This document shows positions 16,408-23,354 of a DNA stretch of 32,586 nucleotides, piece after piece. Under the pieces are notes generated by a model that saw only the letters and a list, made by a program, of their open reading frames with translations, made no database searches and was not told the origin of the DNA. This DNA comes from Euryarchaeota archaeon UBA23 (GTDB lineage Archaea > Thermoplasmatota > Poseidoniia > Poseidoniales > Thalassarchaeaceae). The stretch is from contig DAIJ01000041.1 in assembly GCA_002498725.1 (NCBI GenBank), positions 1-32,586 on the forward strand, written 5' to 3'. Numbering within the stretch: position 1 is the first letter of the stretch; every line of letters starts with the position of its first letter. The position numbers and the translations under genes were made by a program.

Positions 16408-16995
16408 ATGAAGATGGTACGCGTCCTTGGAGTTCTACCCGGATTTGTTGGATTCGTTTGTCTCATTATGGTGATTTCAAGCCTTAATGGCATTGGACTT
16501 CCTGAGAGCCGAGAAAAAGCATCTACAGTGCCTTGCTTAGATGACGACTCAGGAGGGTGTCCGGTTGGTATGACTGGAAATGATTTTTATGTCCCTTGGG
16601 GTTTCAAACTTCTTGATGTTGAAGTTACGATTGAATGGGATGAACCGGGTAAAGCATGGATAGGTGTTGTAGATGCTGAATTTGCAGAAGAATGTCCTCC
16701 AGACCCTAACGGACTTACCACATGTGAAGCAGATCGTTTTGAGTTTGAGGCAGGAGGCCCTGATGTAGAGAACTCTTTCACATATTCTCTAGAACCTGGC
16801 GACTATCGATTCACAAGTGGGGGCAGAAGTGGCGTCTCAAATGTAGATGTTCAAACCGTTACTATTAGTTCAACAATCCATATGGCAACGGCTGGAGAAA
16901 TTCTTCTAGGTATTGTAGGCATTTTACTGATGATTGGGGCTGTGGAAATGATTTATCCAATCAAACTATTTTGGAAAAAATTCGTTGATGCATAA
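16408..16995 (+). CDS. Hypothetical membrane protein with extracytoplasmic beta domain
   Basis: I do not recognise the family. The 195 residues have a hydrophobic N-terminal segment (about 6-27) that is a signal anchor or signal peptide, an acidic extracytoplasmic region (about 30-155), and a second membrane helix (about 160-184) with a basic tail FWKKFVDA. The middle region holds four cysteines in two local pairs (PCLDDDSGGCP and ECPPDPNGLTTC), suggesting disulfides, and ends in a jelly-roll-like SLEPGDYRFTSGG stretch. ATG 16408 has GAGG (16397-16400) upstream. It follows the DUF2116 gene after 36 nt in the same direction. Confidence 0.7.
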   Translation: MKMVRVLGVLPGFVGFVCLIMVISSLNGIGLPESREKASTVPCLDDDSGGCPVGMTGNDFYVPWGFKLLDVEVTIEWDEPGKAWIGVVDAEFAEECPPDPNGLTTCEADRFEFEAGGPDVENSFTYSLEPGDYRFTSGGRSGVSNVDVQTVTISSTIHMATAGEILLGIVGILLMIGAVEMIYPIKLFWKKFVDA

Positions 16996-17034
16996 TTTCA
17001 ATAATACCGAATTTTGTCAGGCCGGATAGAATTG

Positions 17035-17046
17035 ATTGAATAATAG
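17035..17046 (+). promoter_or_regulatory. Putative leaderless promoter, 12-mer element upstream of the 39-codon Zn-ribbon gene
   Basis: ATTGAATAATAG starts exactly 30 nt before the ATG at 17065. The sequence and spacing are identical to the element before ubiX (9335-9346). It supports an independent transcript for the small gene downstream. Confidence 0.6.
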
Positions 17047-17064
17047 ACCCTGACTGGGATAAAT

Positions 17065-17184
17065 ATGGCAGTTACCAAATGTGAGGCGTGTGGTTCTGAA
17101 ATTCGAGCAGAAGGTCTACCTTCGTCTTACGGAGGATTTGAAATCTATTGTGTCACTTGTGGGGCGAAATTTCACACGAATTAG
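17065..17184 (+). CDS. Small Zn-ribbon protein, 39 residues
   Basis: This short reading frame starts MAVTKCEACG and ends VTCGAKFHTN followed by TAG. It holds two CxxC knuckles, C6/C9 and C29/C32, separated by 19 residues, an ideal small zinc ribbon. A 12-mer promoter-like element lies 30 nt upstream of its ATG. Its stop codon overlaps the stop of the convergent Nog1-type GTPase gene by 3 nt, as is common between real genes in this window. The function is unknown. Such mini Zn-ribbons in archaea can be translation or transcription accessory proteins. Chance occurrence of this spacing is unlikely, but only conservation would prove it. Confidence 0.68.
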   Translation: MAVTKCEACGSEIRAEGLPSSYGGFEIYCVTCGAKFHTN

Positions 17185-18320
17185 GCTCTTTCGTTCTTTT
17201 TTCGTCTCATTTCTCTTTCCCAACGAGGAGCATGCATCTCCGCTTTTTCACGTCTCTTAGCAATTTCTTCTGGAGACCCTATAGGTTCTATTTCTTCATT
17301 TTCTCGAGGCCAATCACTTGGAAGTTTTAGAGGATCAATTATAGCATCTGCATCTACTGCATCAATTATTTTCGAACGTAATTCTTCCACCCCTAACCCT
17401 GTAGTTGAAGAAACCCAGATTTTTCCCTCATTATTTTGGTCAATTAGGTCGGCCTTAGAATATACAACTATAATTTCCTTATCTGAGAGTAACTCTTCAA
17501 CTTCTGAAAGAAGATTTTTTTGATTTTCTAAGTCTACACCACCATCTTCACTTAAATCAATAAGGAACAATACTAAGTCTCCTATATTCTCAAGAGCAGC
17601 TATTGCTTGCATTTCTATTTGATTACGCTCGGTCATAGGCCTATCTAACAAACCCGGTGTGTCAACTAACTGATAAGTACGTCTTCTATGATCAAAGTGG
17701 CCGACATGGAGGCGCTTTGTTGTAAAGGGATAGGATGCAACTTCTGGCTCGCCACTAGATAATACAGTGATCAAAGCGGATTTACCCACATTAGGAGCGC
17801 CTGCCACTACTATACATGGTTCTGATGCGTCAATTGATGGAAGTTTACGAAGTATATCGCGAGCCTCACCAAGCCACAAAATATTCTGAGAGATTTGGTC
17901 TATTATGGAAGACATACGCCCATAGGCATGCCTTCTTTCATTGTGAAAAGCCTCAATGTTACGATACCTAAGCATTTTTGATTGAGATTCACCTGCTATG
18001 CTACGGACTCTTTGGGCCGCCCATTGTATAGCGCCAAGATTACGTCTATATTCATCCGCCCCTACTGCTGCATCAACTAATGCTTGATCAAAAGAGGATT
18101 GGGCATTCAAACTAGGCCATTTATCAATCCACTTAAGGAGAGTTTCTGCAATGGTATCACTGGATGCTTGAATCATCCTTGCCATCTGTTTGCGTACGCG
18201 ATGATACTTATCAGGATCTTCGACTAAATCTGATTGCTTACTTGCACGCTTGAATGATTTATCCAAGACTTCCTGAGGGTAAAGGACCGTTGGGATTTTT
18301 CGCCATTCTACAGGAGTCAT
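17181..18320 (-). CDS. Nog1/Obg-type GTPase
   Basis: The protein resembles archaeal Nog1-type GTPases associated with large ribosomal subunit assembly. Over 379 residues, a helical N-terminal domain (about 1-165, with KYHRVRKQMARMI) precedes the G domain: G1 GAPNVGKSA (174-182), an effector region with PFTTK, G3 DTPG (220-223), and a G4-like YSKAD. A basic C-terminal tail (REMRRKKNERA) fits rRNA contact. The ATG at 18320 has GGAGGTG 5 nt upstream; the open frame extends further, but that part overlaps the divergent gene and lacks family features. It overlaps the small Zn-ribbon gene tail-to-tail. Confidence 0.85.
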   Translation of the reverse strand: MTPVEWRKIPTVLYPQEVLDKSFKRASKQSDLVEDPDKYHRVRKQMARMIQASSDTIAETLLKWIDKWPSLNAQSSFDQALVDAAVGADEYRRNLGAIQWAAQRVRSIAGESQSKMLRYRNIEAFHNERRHAYGRMSSIIDQISQNILWLGEARDILRKLPSIDASEPCIVVAGAPNVGKSALITVLSSGEPEVASYPFTTKRLHVGHFDHRRRTYQLVDTPGLLDRPMTERNQIEMQAIAALENIGDLVLFLIDLSEDGGVDLENQKNLLSEVEELLSDKEIIVVYSKADLIDQNNEGKIWVSSTTGLGVEELRSKIIDAVDADAIIDPLKLPSDWPRENEEIEPIGSPEEIAKRREKAEMHAPRWEREMRRKKNERA

Positions 18321-18399
18321 GGGTACACCTCCGTTGACACCGCGTCGGATGACACTTTTGAAACAACGTGCTTTTCTAGGGAAAGTCACACGGGAGTAC

Positions 18400-18855
18400 A
18401 TGGTCGAAGGAGGGAGCGGTGGTAAAATAGAAAAATTGCCAGACTGGGCGCGTGATTTGGCAAAGAAATATGGGGCGCAGGACATTGAAAAAATAGAAGA
18501 TGTGTTCTTCGGACCACTTATTGATAGAAGAAGTGGACTTCGTAAGGATGATTTGATTGAATTACTTATTGATTCTAGAGCTATACCTAATAATTCCGAC
18601 CCAACTATTCAAGGGATGCTTATTGCTACAACAAGAAATTCTGTAGAATTGTTGGATAAAGATGGCAAATTTAGATCAATTGCTAGAGATGTGATTGTTG
18701 AAGTCAGAGTTATTAGTCATCTAAGACCCCCTTATATTGAAGATGATGAGCTTCTGACATTTGAAAAGGAAGATATAAGAAGAAGATCTAACATTCATGA
18801 ACAAGCAGAAAGGCAGTCAGATGGAGGGTCTGACGATAGCCATCTTTGGGGTTGA
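18400..18855 (+). CDS. Hypothetical protein, 151 residues
   Basis: I do not recognise this family. It opens with a Gly-rich stretch, then an amphipathic helical part (KLPDWARDLAKKYGAQDIEKIEDVF, about 12-36), and GPLIDRRSGLRKDDLIELLIDSRAIP. A beta-rich part follows (about 68-108) with the pattern GMLIATTRNSVELLDKDGKF, and the C-terminus is charged and hydrophilic. The strand pattern loosely resembles an Sm-like barrel, but no diagnostic residues confirm it. The frame opens at 18319; ATG 18349 is possible, but I prefer ATG 18400, which has GGGAG just upstream and avoids the nog1 start region. The PCD gene begins 4 nt after its stop, suggesting cotranscription. Confidence 0.68.
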   Translation: MVEGGSGGKIEKLPDWARDLAKKYGAQDIEKIEDVFFGPLIDRRSGLRKDDLIELLIDSRAIPNNSDPTIQGMLIATTRNSVELLDKDGKFRSIARDVIVEVRVISHLRPPYIEDDELLTFEKEDIRRRSNIHEQAERQSDGGSDDSHLWG

Positions 18856-18859
18856 TTGG

Positions 18860-19189
18860 ATGAACGATTTTGCTAATAAGGAATGCATTCCTTGCAGTGG
18901 TAATGTACCTCCAATGTCAGAAGATGAGGCAAAGCATATGATGCAGAATATTCATTCAGATTGGGAACTAATTGGAGTTCATCATATTGAAAGAATTTGG
19001 ACGTTTCTTGACTTCGAACAGGCTCTCGGTTTTACTAACTCATTAGGTGAAATTTGTGAAAATGAAAATCATCATGCTGACTTTGAATTAGGATGGGGGA
19101 GAGTTAAGGCGATGATATGGACACACAAGATTGATGGATTAACAGAATCGGACTTCATTTTGGCAGCAAAGTTTGATCGCTTGGATTAG
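18860..19189 (+). CDS. Pterin-4a-carbinolamine dehydratase
   Basis: PCD dehydrates 4a-hydroxy-tetrahydropterin formed by aromatic amino acid hydroxylases, or has an undefined role in folate metabolism in other organisms. The 109 residues include an N-terminal ECIPCSGNVPPMSEDEA (the C-x2-C plus PPM/L motif common in microbial PCDs), DWELI, HIERIWTFLDFEQALGF, the catalytic histidine pair in ENENHHADFELGW, and VWTH-like MIWTHKIDGLTESDFILAAKFD. The ATG at 18860 lies 4 nt after the preceding stop and gives the family's usual length; ATGs at 18797 and 18821 would overlap the upstream gene. No hydroxylase is in the window. Confidence 0.9.
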   Translation: MNDFANKECIPCSGNVPPMSEDEAKHMMQNIHSDWELIGVHHIERIWTFLDFEQALGFTNSLGEICENENHHADFELGWGRVKAMIWTHKIDGLTESDFILAAKFDRLD

Positions 19190-19197
19190 GAATTCAT

Positions 19198-19770
19198 ATG
19201 TCTAATGTACAAAATAACTTGAATAGTAGAAGAACCGTATATCGTTTTTCTAAAAAGGAGGTGCAAATTACAGATTTGGAAACTGCTTTCAAAGCGGCAA
19301 GTAACGCACCCTGCCACAAGCAAACGCATCCATGGAAATTCTATGTTTTAGGAGATGAAACAAGAAAAAAACTATTGCCAAGAGTGCTTGAACTTTCTAG
19401 AGAAAAATCACGTTTTTTGGGTCAAGACGGTTTAATTGAATCTGAAAAAAAAGCCGTTTCAAAAATTATGGATGTACCTGTAATAATAGCCGCCTCTTCA
19501 AAACTGAGTCCAAATGATGACTTTAGAGAAGAAGAAGATTATGCTGCAACCGTTTGCTCTTTGCATAACCTTGTTCTTTCACTCTGGGACCTAGGCTTAG
19601 GGTCTCAATGGAGTACTGGTTCAATCACAAGAGATGATACCACATATGCCGCGCTTAATATTTCTCAAGATAAAGAGAGAATTATTGGATTCCTAAAGAT
19701 AGGCTATCCTGAATTAGTTCCAGAGAAAGAGAAAAAGAATGTTGAACAGATTCGATTCTATCTTCCATGA
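19198..19770 (+). CDS. Nitroreductase-family FMN oxidoreductase
   Basis: The 190 residues start with the family hallmark SRRTVYRF (10-17; FMN phosphate contacts), then APCHKQTHPWKFYVL, in place of the usual SPSxxNxQPWxF. Later come AATVCSLHNLVLSLWDLGLGSQW, which is the FMN-binding helix, and the C-terminal IIGFLKIGYPE. Members reduce nitro groups, flavins, quinones or enones with NAD(P)H, so the substrate is unknown. The ATG follows the PCD stop by 8 nt with AGGA before it, so it belongs to the same transcript. Confidence 0.87.
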   Translation: MSNVQNNLNSRRTVYRFSKKEVQITDLETAFKAASNAPCHKQTHPWKFYVLGDETRKKLLPRVLELSREKSRFLGQDGLIESEKKAVSKIMDVPVIIAASSKLSPNDDFREEEDYAATVCSLHNLVLSLWDLGLGSQWSTGSITRDDTTYAALNISQDKERIIGFLKIGYPELVPEKEKKNVEQIRFYLP

Positions 19771-19803
19771 AGTGGAATTTGAAAAATTACTACTCTTAGA
19801 CCC

Positions 19804-19813
19804 AACTTAAGTT
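19804..19813. repeat. Perfect 10-bp palindrome between convergent genes
   Basis: AACTTAAGTT sits in the 41-nt space between the nitroreductase stop and the aIF2-beta stop and reaches 2 nt into the latter gene. AGAC and GTCT flank it loosely. It may contribute to termination of one or both transcripts. There is no clear T-run, so this is a weak call. Confidence 0.3.
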
Positions 19814-20222
19814 AGAGTCTGACTGGCCTAGTAGCACCACAGGCTTGACATTTTAGAAGAGTAGTTCTTTCTTCTTTGATAAATCTAGTATCAGGCGCCT
19901 TACATTGGCCACAAAGAATGAAATTCTTCACATAACCTACTATTTTTTCCTTTATTCTCTTTGGTGGAATTCTTCCCTTTAAAATTACTCGAATTTGCTC
20001 GCGAGTCCCCGATGTACCTAATTCATTAATTAAATATTGATAAACATGATTAGGATCACGATCCATTGAATCTACAATAGCAGAAAAGTTGCGAATAATT
20101 GTCTGATTACCTTCGACTAATACTTCTGGATTAGGCATTGTCCAGCGAGCACGCTCACTGATATCCTTAGGAATTCTATCACGTGCTCTATCGAGAAGCG
20201 CGTCATACTCGAAGTCACTCAT
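19812..20222 (-). CDS. Translation initiation factor aIF2, beta subunit
   Basis: aIF2-beta joins the alpha and gamma subunits in delivering initiator tRNA. The 136 residues are the expected length: an N-terminal helix (YDALLDRARDRIP, gamma contact), the central alpha/beta domain (PNPEVLVEGNQTIIRNF to ILKGRIPPKRI), and a C-terminal zinc ribbon with C104, C107, C125 and C128 (CGQC and CQAC). The ATG at 20222 has no close Shine-Dalgarno. GGAGG occurs about 20 nt upstream, too far to act in the usual way. It is divergent from dut, with 87 nt between the two starts. Confidence 0.96.
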   Translation of the reverse strand: MSDFEYDALLDRARDRIPKDISERARWTMPNPEVLVEGNQTIIRNFSAIVDSMDRDPNHVYQYLINELGTSGTREQIRVILKGRIPPKRIKEKIVGYVKNFILCGQCKAPDTRFIKEERTTLLKCQACGATRPVRL

Positions 20223-20309
20223 TGAATAGAGCGGAGTGTGTCCTCCTTTTCACCTCACCGGGTAGTAAAACCTCGTGTACCAACCGTCAAAGACTGCCAT
20301 TAGACCCGA

Positions 20310-20765
20310 ATGTACGTGGAAGAAGTAATTGAGGTAAGAGTTGCGCGGGTTCATCGGGATGCAAAGTTACCTACTCGTGGTAGTATTCATGCAGCAGGAT
20401 GGGATCTATATGCCTTGGAAGATACAACAGTCCCATATCGAACGGCAACACTTGTTAGAACTGGTTTGCATGTTGCTATACCTGTGGGATATGAAGGACA
20501 AGTAAGAGCGAGATCTTCTTTAGGAAAAAAAGGATTAATACCACCACATGGAATTGGCACGATAGATGCAGATTATAGAGGAGAACTATTTGTTATGATG
20601 ACATGGATTGGAAATAGTGAATCATATACTGTAAAGAAGGGAGAAAGAATTGCACAAATCCTAATTACGCCAATTCCAAGATCTGGATTTAAGGAAGTAA
20701 AATTTGAGGATTTAGGGGAAACTGAAAGAGGAGAGGGTGGTTTCGGATCAACTGGTAGGTTCTAA
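20310..20765 (+). CDS. dut: dUTP diphosphatase (dUTPase)
   Basis: The enzyme hydrolyses dUTP to dUMP, preventing uracil incorporation and feeding dTMP synthesis. All five trimeric dUTPase motifs are present in 151 residues: HAAGWDLYA (27-35), RARSSLG (66-72), GIGTIDADYRGEL (81-93, catalytic Asp and Tyr), GERIAQILI (111-119) and the C-terminal RGEGGFGSTG (140-149), whose Phe stacks on uracil. The complete motif 5 argues for dUTPase rather than dCTP deaminase. ATG 20310 fits the usual length; a GTG 4 nt later is out of frame. There is no clear TATA box 30 nt upstream. Confidence 0.94.
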   Translation: MYVEEVIEVRVARVHRDAKLPTRGSIHAAGWDLYALEDTTVPYRTATLVRTGLHVAIPVGYEGQVRARSSLGKKGLIPPHGIGTIDADYRGELFVMMTWIGNSESYTVKKGERIAQILITPIPRSGFKEVKFEDLGETERGEGGFGSTGRF

Positions 20766-20803
20766 TGGAATCTATTAAAAACTAGATATAACGTTTTGAA
20801 ATC

Positions 20804-20815
20804 ATAATATACATA
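20804..20815 (+). promoter_or_regulatory. TATA box upstream of the GfcR-like gene
   Basis: ATAATATACATA is strongly AT-rich in consensus TATA form. It lies 49 nt before the ATG at 20853, implying a leader of about 20 nt, which contains a GGGGG run before the start codon. A short 5-bp inverted repeat (ATCTA...TAGAT, 20770-20787) just after the dut stop may mark the end of the dut transcript. Confidence 0.5.
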
Positions 20816-20852
20816 CGAATGTTTGATACGGACGTCAGTAGGGGGACCAACG

Positions 20853-21437
20853 ATGCCACTTAGCATAGACGAGCTTCGAACGAAAGTTGAGGAATATAGA
20901 AAAGAGGGTTTGAATGGTCAACAAATAGCAGATGAACTATCTCTTTCACAAACTACGATCCAGTGGCTTTCATCTTCAAATGTACCAGCAGAAGAAGAAG
21001 CACCACACGATATTAGAGTCGGATGGCGATCAATTGCGGTTAAAGCAGCAAGAATAGAAGCTATTTCATTTGTTTTCTGTGACATCATAGAAGAAGAAAT
21101 AGGTGAAGATGTCGATGGAGTTGTTGGAATATCAATCAATGGAATACCATTTGCTCAAGCAATAGCAGGCCAAATGGACCTTGAATTATCTGTTTCAAGA
21201 AGTATTAGTGAATCAAAAAGTGGACACTTATCAGAGGTATTTGCAGGAGTTGAAGGGAAGCGTGTAGTAGTTGTCGACGATGTAGTTTCAAGCGGCACGA
21301 CTATGATCAAAACAGTGCATCATCTTCGTGAAGCAGGAGCAGATGTGAAACTATGTCTAGTAGTCGCTAATAAGACGCACATGAATGAAATTGAAGCGGT
21401 ACCGCTTAGAGGTCTCGTTCGAGTGGTTACTGTCTGA
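20853..21437 (+). CDS. GfcR-like HTH phosphoribosyltransferase-domain regulator
   Basis: An N-terminal helix-turn-helix (about 3-42, EYRKEGLNGQQIADELSLSQTTIQWL) is fused to a type I phosphoribosyltransferase domain. The PRPP-binding loop is VVVVDDVVSSGTTM (138-151), and VVGISINGIPFAQAIA lies upstream. This layout is that of archaeal GfcR/PyrE-like regulators, known in haloarchaea for sugar-catabolism control. The 194 residues start at ATG 20853; a TTG at 20823 is less likely. Whether it keeps enzyme activity is unknown. It is followed 10 nt later by lysS, whose upstream GAGGT overlaps its stop. A plain orotate phosphoribosyltransferase would lack the HTH. Confidence 0.83.
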   Translation: MPLSIDELRTKVEEYRKEGLNGQQIADELSLSQTTIQWLSSSNVPAEEEAPHDIRVGWRSIAVKAARIEAISFVFCDIIEEEIGEDVDGVVGISINGIPFAQAIAGQMDLELSVSRSISESKSGHLSEVFAGVEGKRVVVVDDVVSSGTTMIKTVHHLREAGADVKLCLVVANKTHMNEIEAVPLRGLVRVVTV

Positions 21438-21447
21438 GGTTGGAACA

Positions 21448-23013
21448 ATGCATTGGGCGGACTTTACCGCACAGAGACTTGCAGAGACCAGAGAAGGACC
21501 CTATGTTTCTTGTTCTGGAATAACACCCTCAGGAGATTTCCATATAGGACACCTAAGAGAAATTCTCTCGGCTGAAATGATTCACAGAGCATGCCTTGAC
21601 GCAGGATTAGATTCTCGATATATTTTCATTGTTGATTCAATGGACCCACTTCGTCGAGTTTACCCCTTCCTATCTGAGGATTATCAGCAATATATTGGAT
21701 GCCCTCTGGCTTTTATTCCAGCACCTGATTCTGACGGTAGACCCAGTTCAGATGGCAGATCTTATGCTGAACATTTCCTTGAACCATTTCTCCAAGCACT
21801 TGCAGAAATTGGTGTTTTTCCAGAAGTGATAATGAATCACCTTACTTATGCAGATGGACTATTCGCCGAAAAGATCGATTCCGCCATCGAATATGCTAAT
21901 GAAATTAAGGAAATTATTGAATCGATATCTGGGCGAGAATTGGATGATAATTGGTTCCCCTACAAACCTCTTGGTTCGGATGGAAGTATGGATGGAGTAA
22001 CTGTTACGGGATATGAAAAACCATACGTTCATTGGACTGATAAAAATGGAAATTCAGGGTCTGCAGACATCCGAAAGGCAGAAGGAAAATTACCATGGAG
22101 GATTGATTGGGCCGCTCGTTGGGGAATTCATGGAGTTACGTGTGAACCTGCAGGAAAGGACCATGGCGCTGCAGGAGGCTCTTTCGACACAGGATTACCC
22201 ATTTGCAGGATACTCGGAAGTTCCCCACCAGAAAAAATGGTTTACGAATGGATTCAGGTAAAAGGTGCTGGACCGATGTCCTCGTCTTCAGGCAATACTA
22301 TAGGGCCTTTAGAAACTCTTTCAATAGTGCCTCCTGAAATACTTCGATATATTATTGCCAGAAGTAAAATGAATCGTCATATTGAATTTGATACAGGAGG
22401 GATGATGTTCGTCATAGCAGATGAGTACGAGCGATTAGTCGCTAATCCACCAAAGAAAAAGGAAGGCATGAGTAAGCGTAAGGAAATCTCAGTTGACACA
22501 CGTCTTGCTGCTAGGAGACTTAGTCAAACTGAAAGAGGATTTGAGCCAAAAGGCACCATTTCTTTCCGACATTTGGCAATGTTAGCCCAAATCAAAAACT
22601 CAGATACAGACATTTGGAATTCACTTAGAAATAGTGGACACCTAAGTGGGGAGCCGCATAAAGCATTACAACAGAGGCTCTTGCGTATGCGGAATTGGAT
22701 TAGAAGTATACATTTCCCAGAAGATGCAAGAATACACATTAGAAACAAAATAGACGATGAAGTGCGTGAAAAATTGAGTGAAGAGCAGAAAAAATTCTTG
22801 AAAAAATTGGCAATTGAATTTGGAAAAATAGATTGGACTGAGGATTTGATTTCATCTACAATTAGAAATACTGCTTCAGAATTTGGAATCGAAGGTCGAG
22901 AATCTTATACTGTATTATATTGGGCAATGTTAGGACGGAACAATGGCCCGAAAGCTTCGGCTTTATTACTTGAAATTGGTCTTGAAGATGCTATTGATTT
23001 GCTAAATTCCTAG
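21448..23013 (+). CDS. lysS: Lysyl-tRNA synthetase, class I
   Basis: This is the archaeal-type class I LysRS, unrelated to the class II bacterial enzyme. Over 521 residues the HIGH motif is HIGH-like H32-I-G-H35 in SGDFHIGHLREI. Other family stretches are DSMDPLRRVYPF and PAGKDHGAAGGSFDTG (substrate pocket), followed by the C-terminal helical anticodon domain. The KMSKS loop reads PMSSSSGN with M277: proline replaces the first lysine and serine the second, which is unusual. The ATG at 21448 is preferred because the family starts near HWAD and GAGGT lies 7 nt upstream; the frame opens earlier inside the previous gene. It is convergent with the FUN14-like gene, 1 nt between the stops. Confidence 0.95.
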   Translation: MHWADFTAQRLAETREGPYVSCSGITPSGDFHIGHLREILSAEMIHRACLDAGLDSRYIFIVDSMDPLRRVYPFLSEDYQQYIGCPLAFIPAPDSDGRPSSDGRSYAEHFLEPFLQALAEIGVFPEVIMNHLTYADGLFAEKIDSAIEYANEIKEIIESISGRELDDNWFPYKPLGSDGSMDGVTVTGYEKPYVHWTDKNGNSGSADIRKAEGKLPWRIDWAARWGIHGVTCEPAGKDHGAAGGSFDTGLPICRILGSSPPEKMVYEWIQVKGAGPMSSSSGNTIGPLETLSIVPPEILRYIIARSKMNRHIEFDTGGMMFVIADEYERLVANPPKKKEGMSKRKEISVDTRLAARRLSQTERGFEPKGTISFRHLAMLAQIKNSDTDIWNSLRNSGHLSGEPHKALQQRLLRMRNWIRSIHFPEDARIHIRNKIDDEVREKLSEEQKKFLKKLAIEFGKIDWTEDLISSTIRNTASEFGIEGRESYTVLYWAMLGRNNGPKASALLLEIGLEDAIDLLNS

Positions 23014-23014
23014 T

Positions 23015-23344
23015 TCAGCGTTCATCATTGAGAGTCTCAAGAAGAACTGTTGTGCCGATAAATCCTCCAGCAAAACCCGCTCCAAATGTCCCTAGCTCCA
23101 AGAGTGAAGAAAAAATTGAACCTAGAGAATCTGCAAACCAATTTACGATGTCAGTAAGGATTTCAAGAAGTCGACCAAAGTTAATTGTAATAACTCCTGA
23201 GATTGCTAGTAATCCAAGAAAGGCACCCTGAGCTAATGCAATTATTCTCATTGCCTTTAATGAGATATTAACTAGGAAGGCCCCAGTCGCACCTAGGAGA
23301 AATCCTACCACGCATTTGAAACCGTAATTTGTAACTAGATCCAT
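23015..23344 (-). CDS. FUN14-like small membrane protein
   Basis: The 109 residues have two hydrophobic segments (about 8-27 and 34-58), a loop with an amphipathic helix, and a final Gly-rich hydrophobic segment (about 85-102, GTFGAGFAGGFIGTTV). The spacing GFLLGATGAF..K.....A.GAFLGLLAISGVITINFGRL and the C-terminal glycine zipper resemble archaeal FUN14-family proteins, whose function in prokaryotes is unknown. GAGGTG lies 6 nt before the ATG. It follows carB by 10 nt, so it is the last gene of the carAB transcript. Another small membrane family is possible. Confidence 0.62.
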   Translation of the reverse strand: MDLVTNYGFKCVVGFLLGATGAFLVNISLKAMRIIALAQGAFLGLLAISGVITINFGRLLEILTDIVNWFADSLGSIFSSLLELGTFGAGFAGGFIGTTVLLETLNDER

Positions 23345-23354
23345 ACTTTACACC

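Noticed and set aside
18321..18485. Upstream extension of the Nog1-type GTPase frame
   Set aside because: It runs antisense through the start of the neighbouring gene; ATG 18320 has a strong Shine-Dalgarno and starts the family-like sequence.
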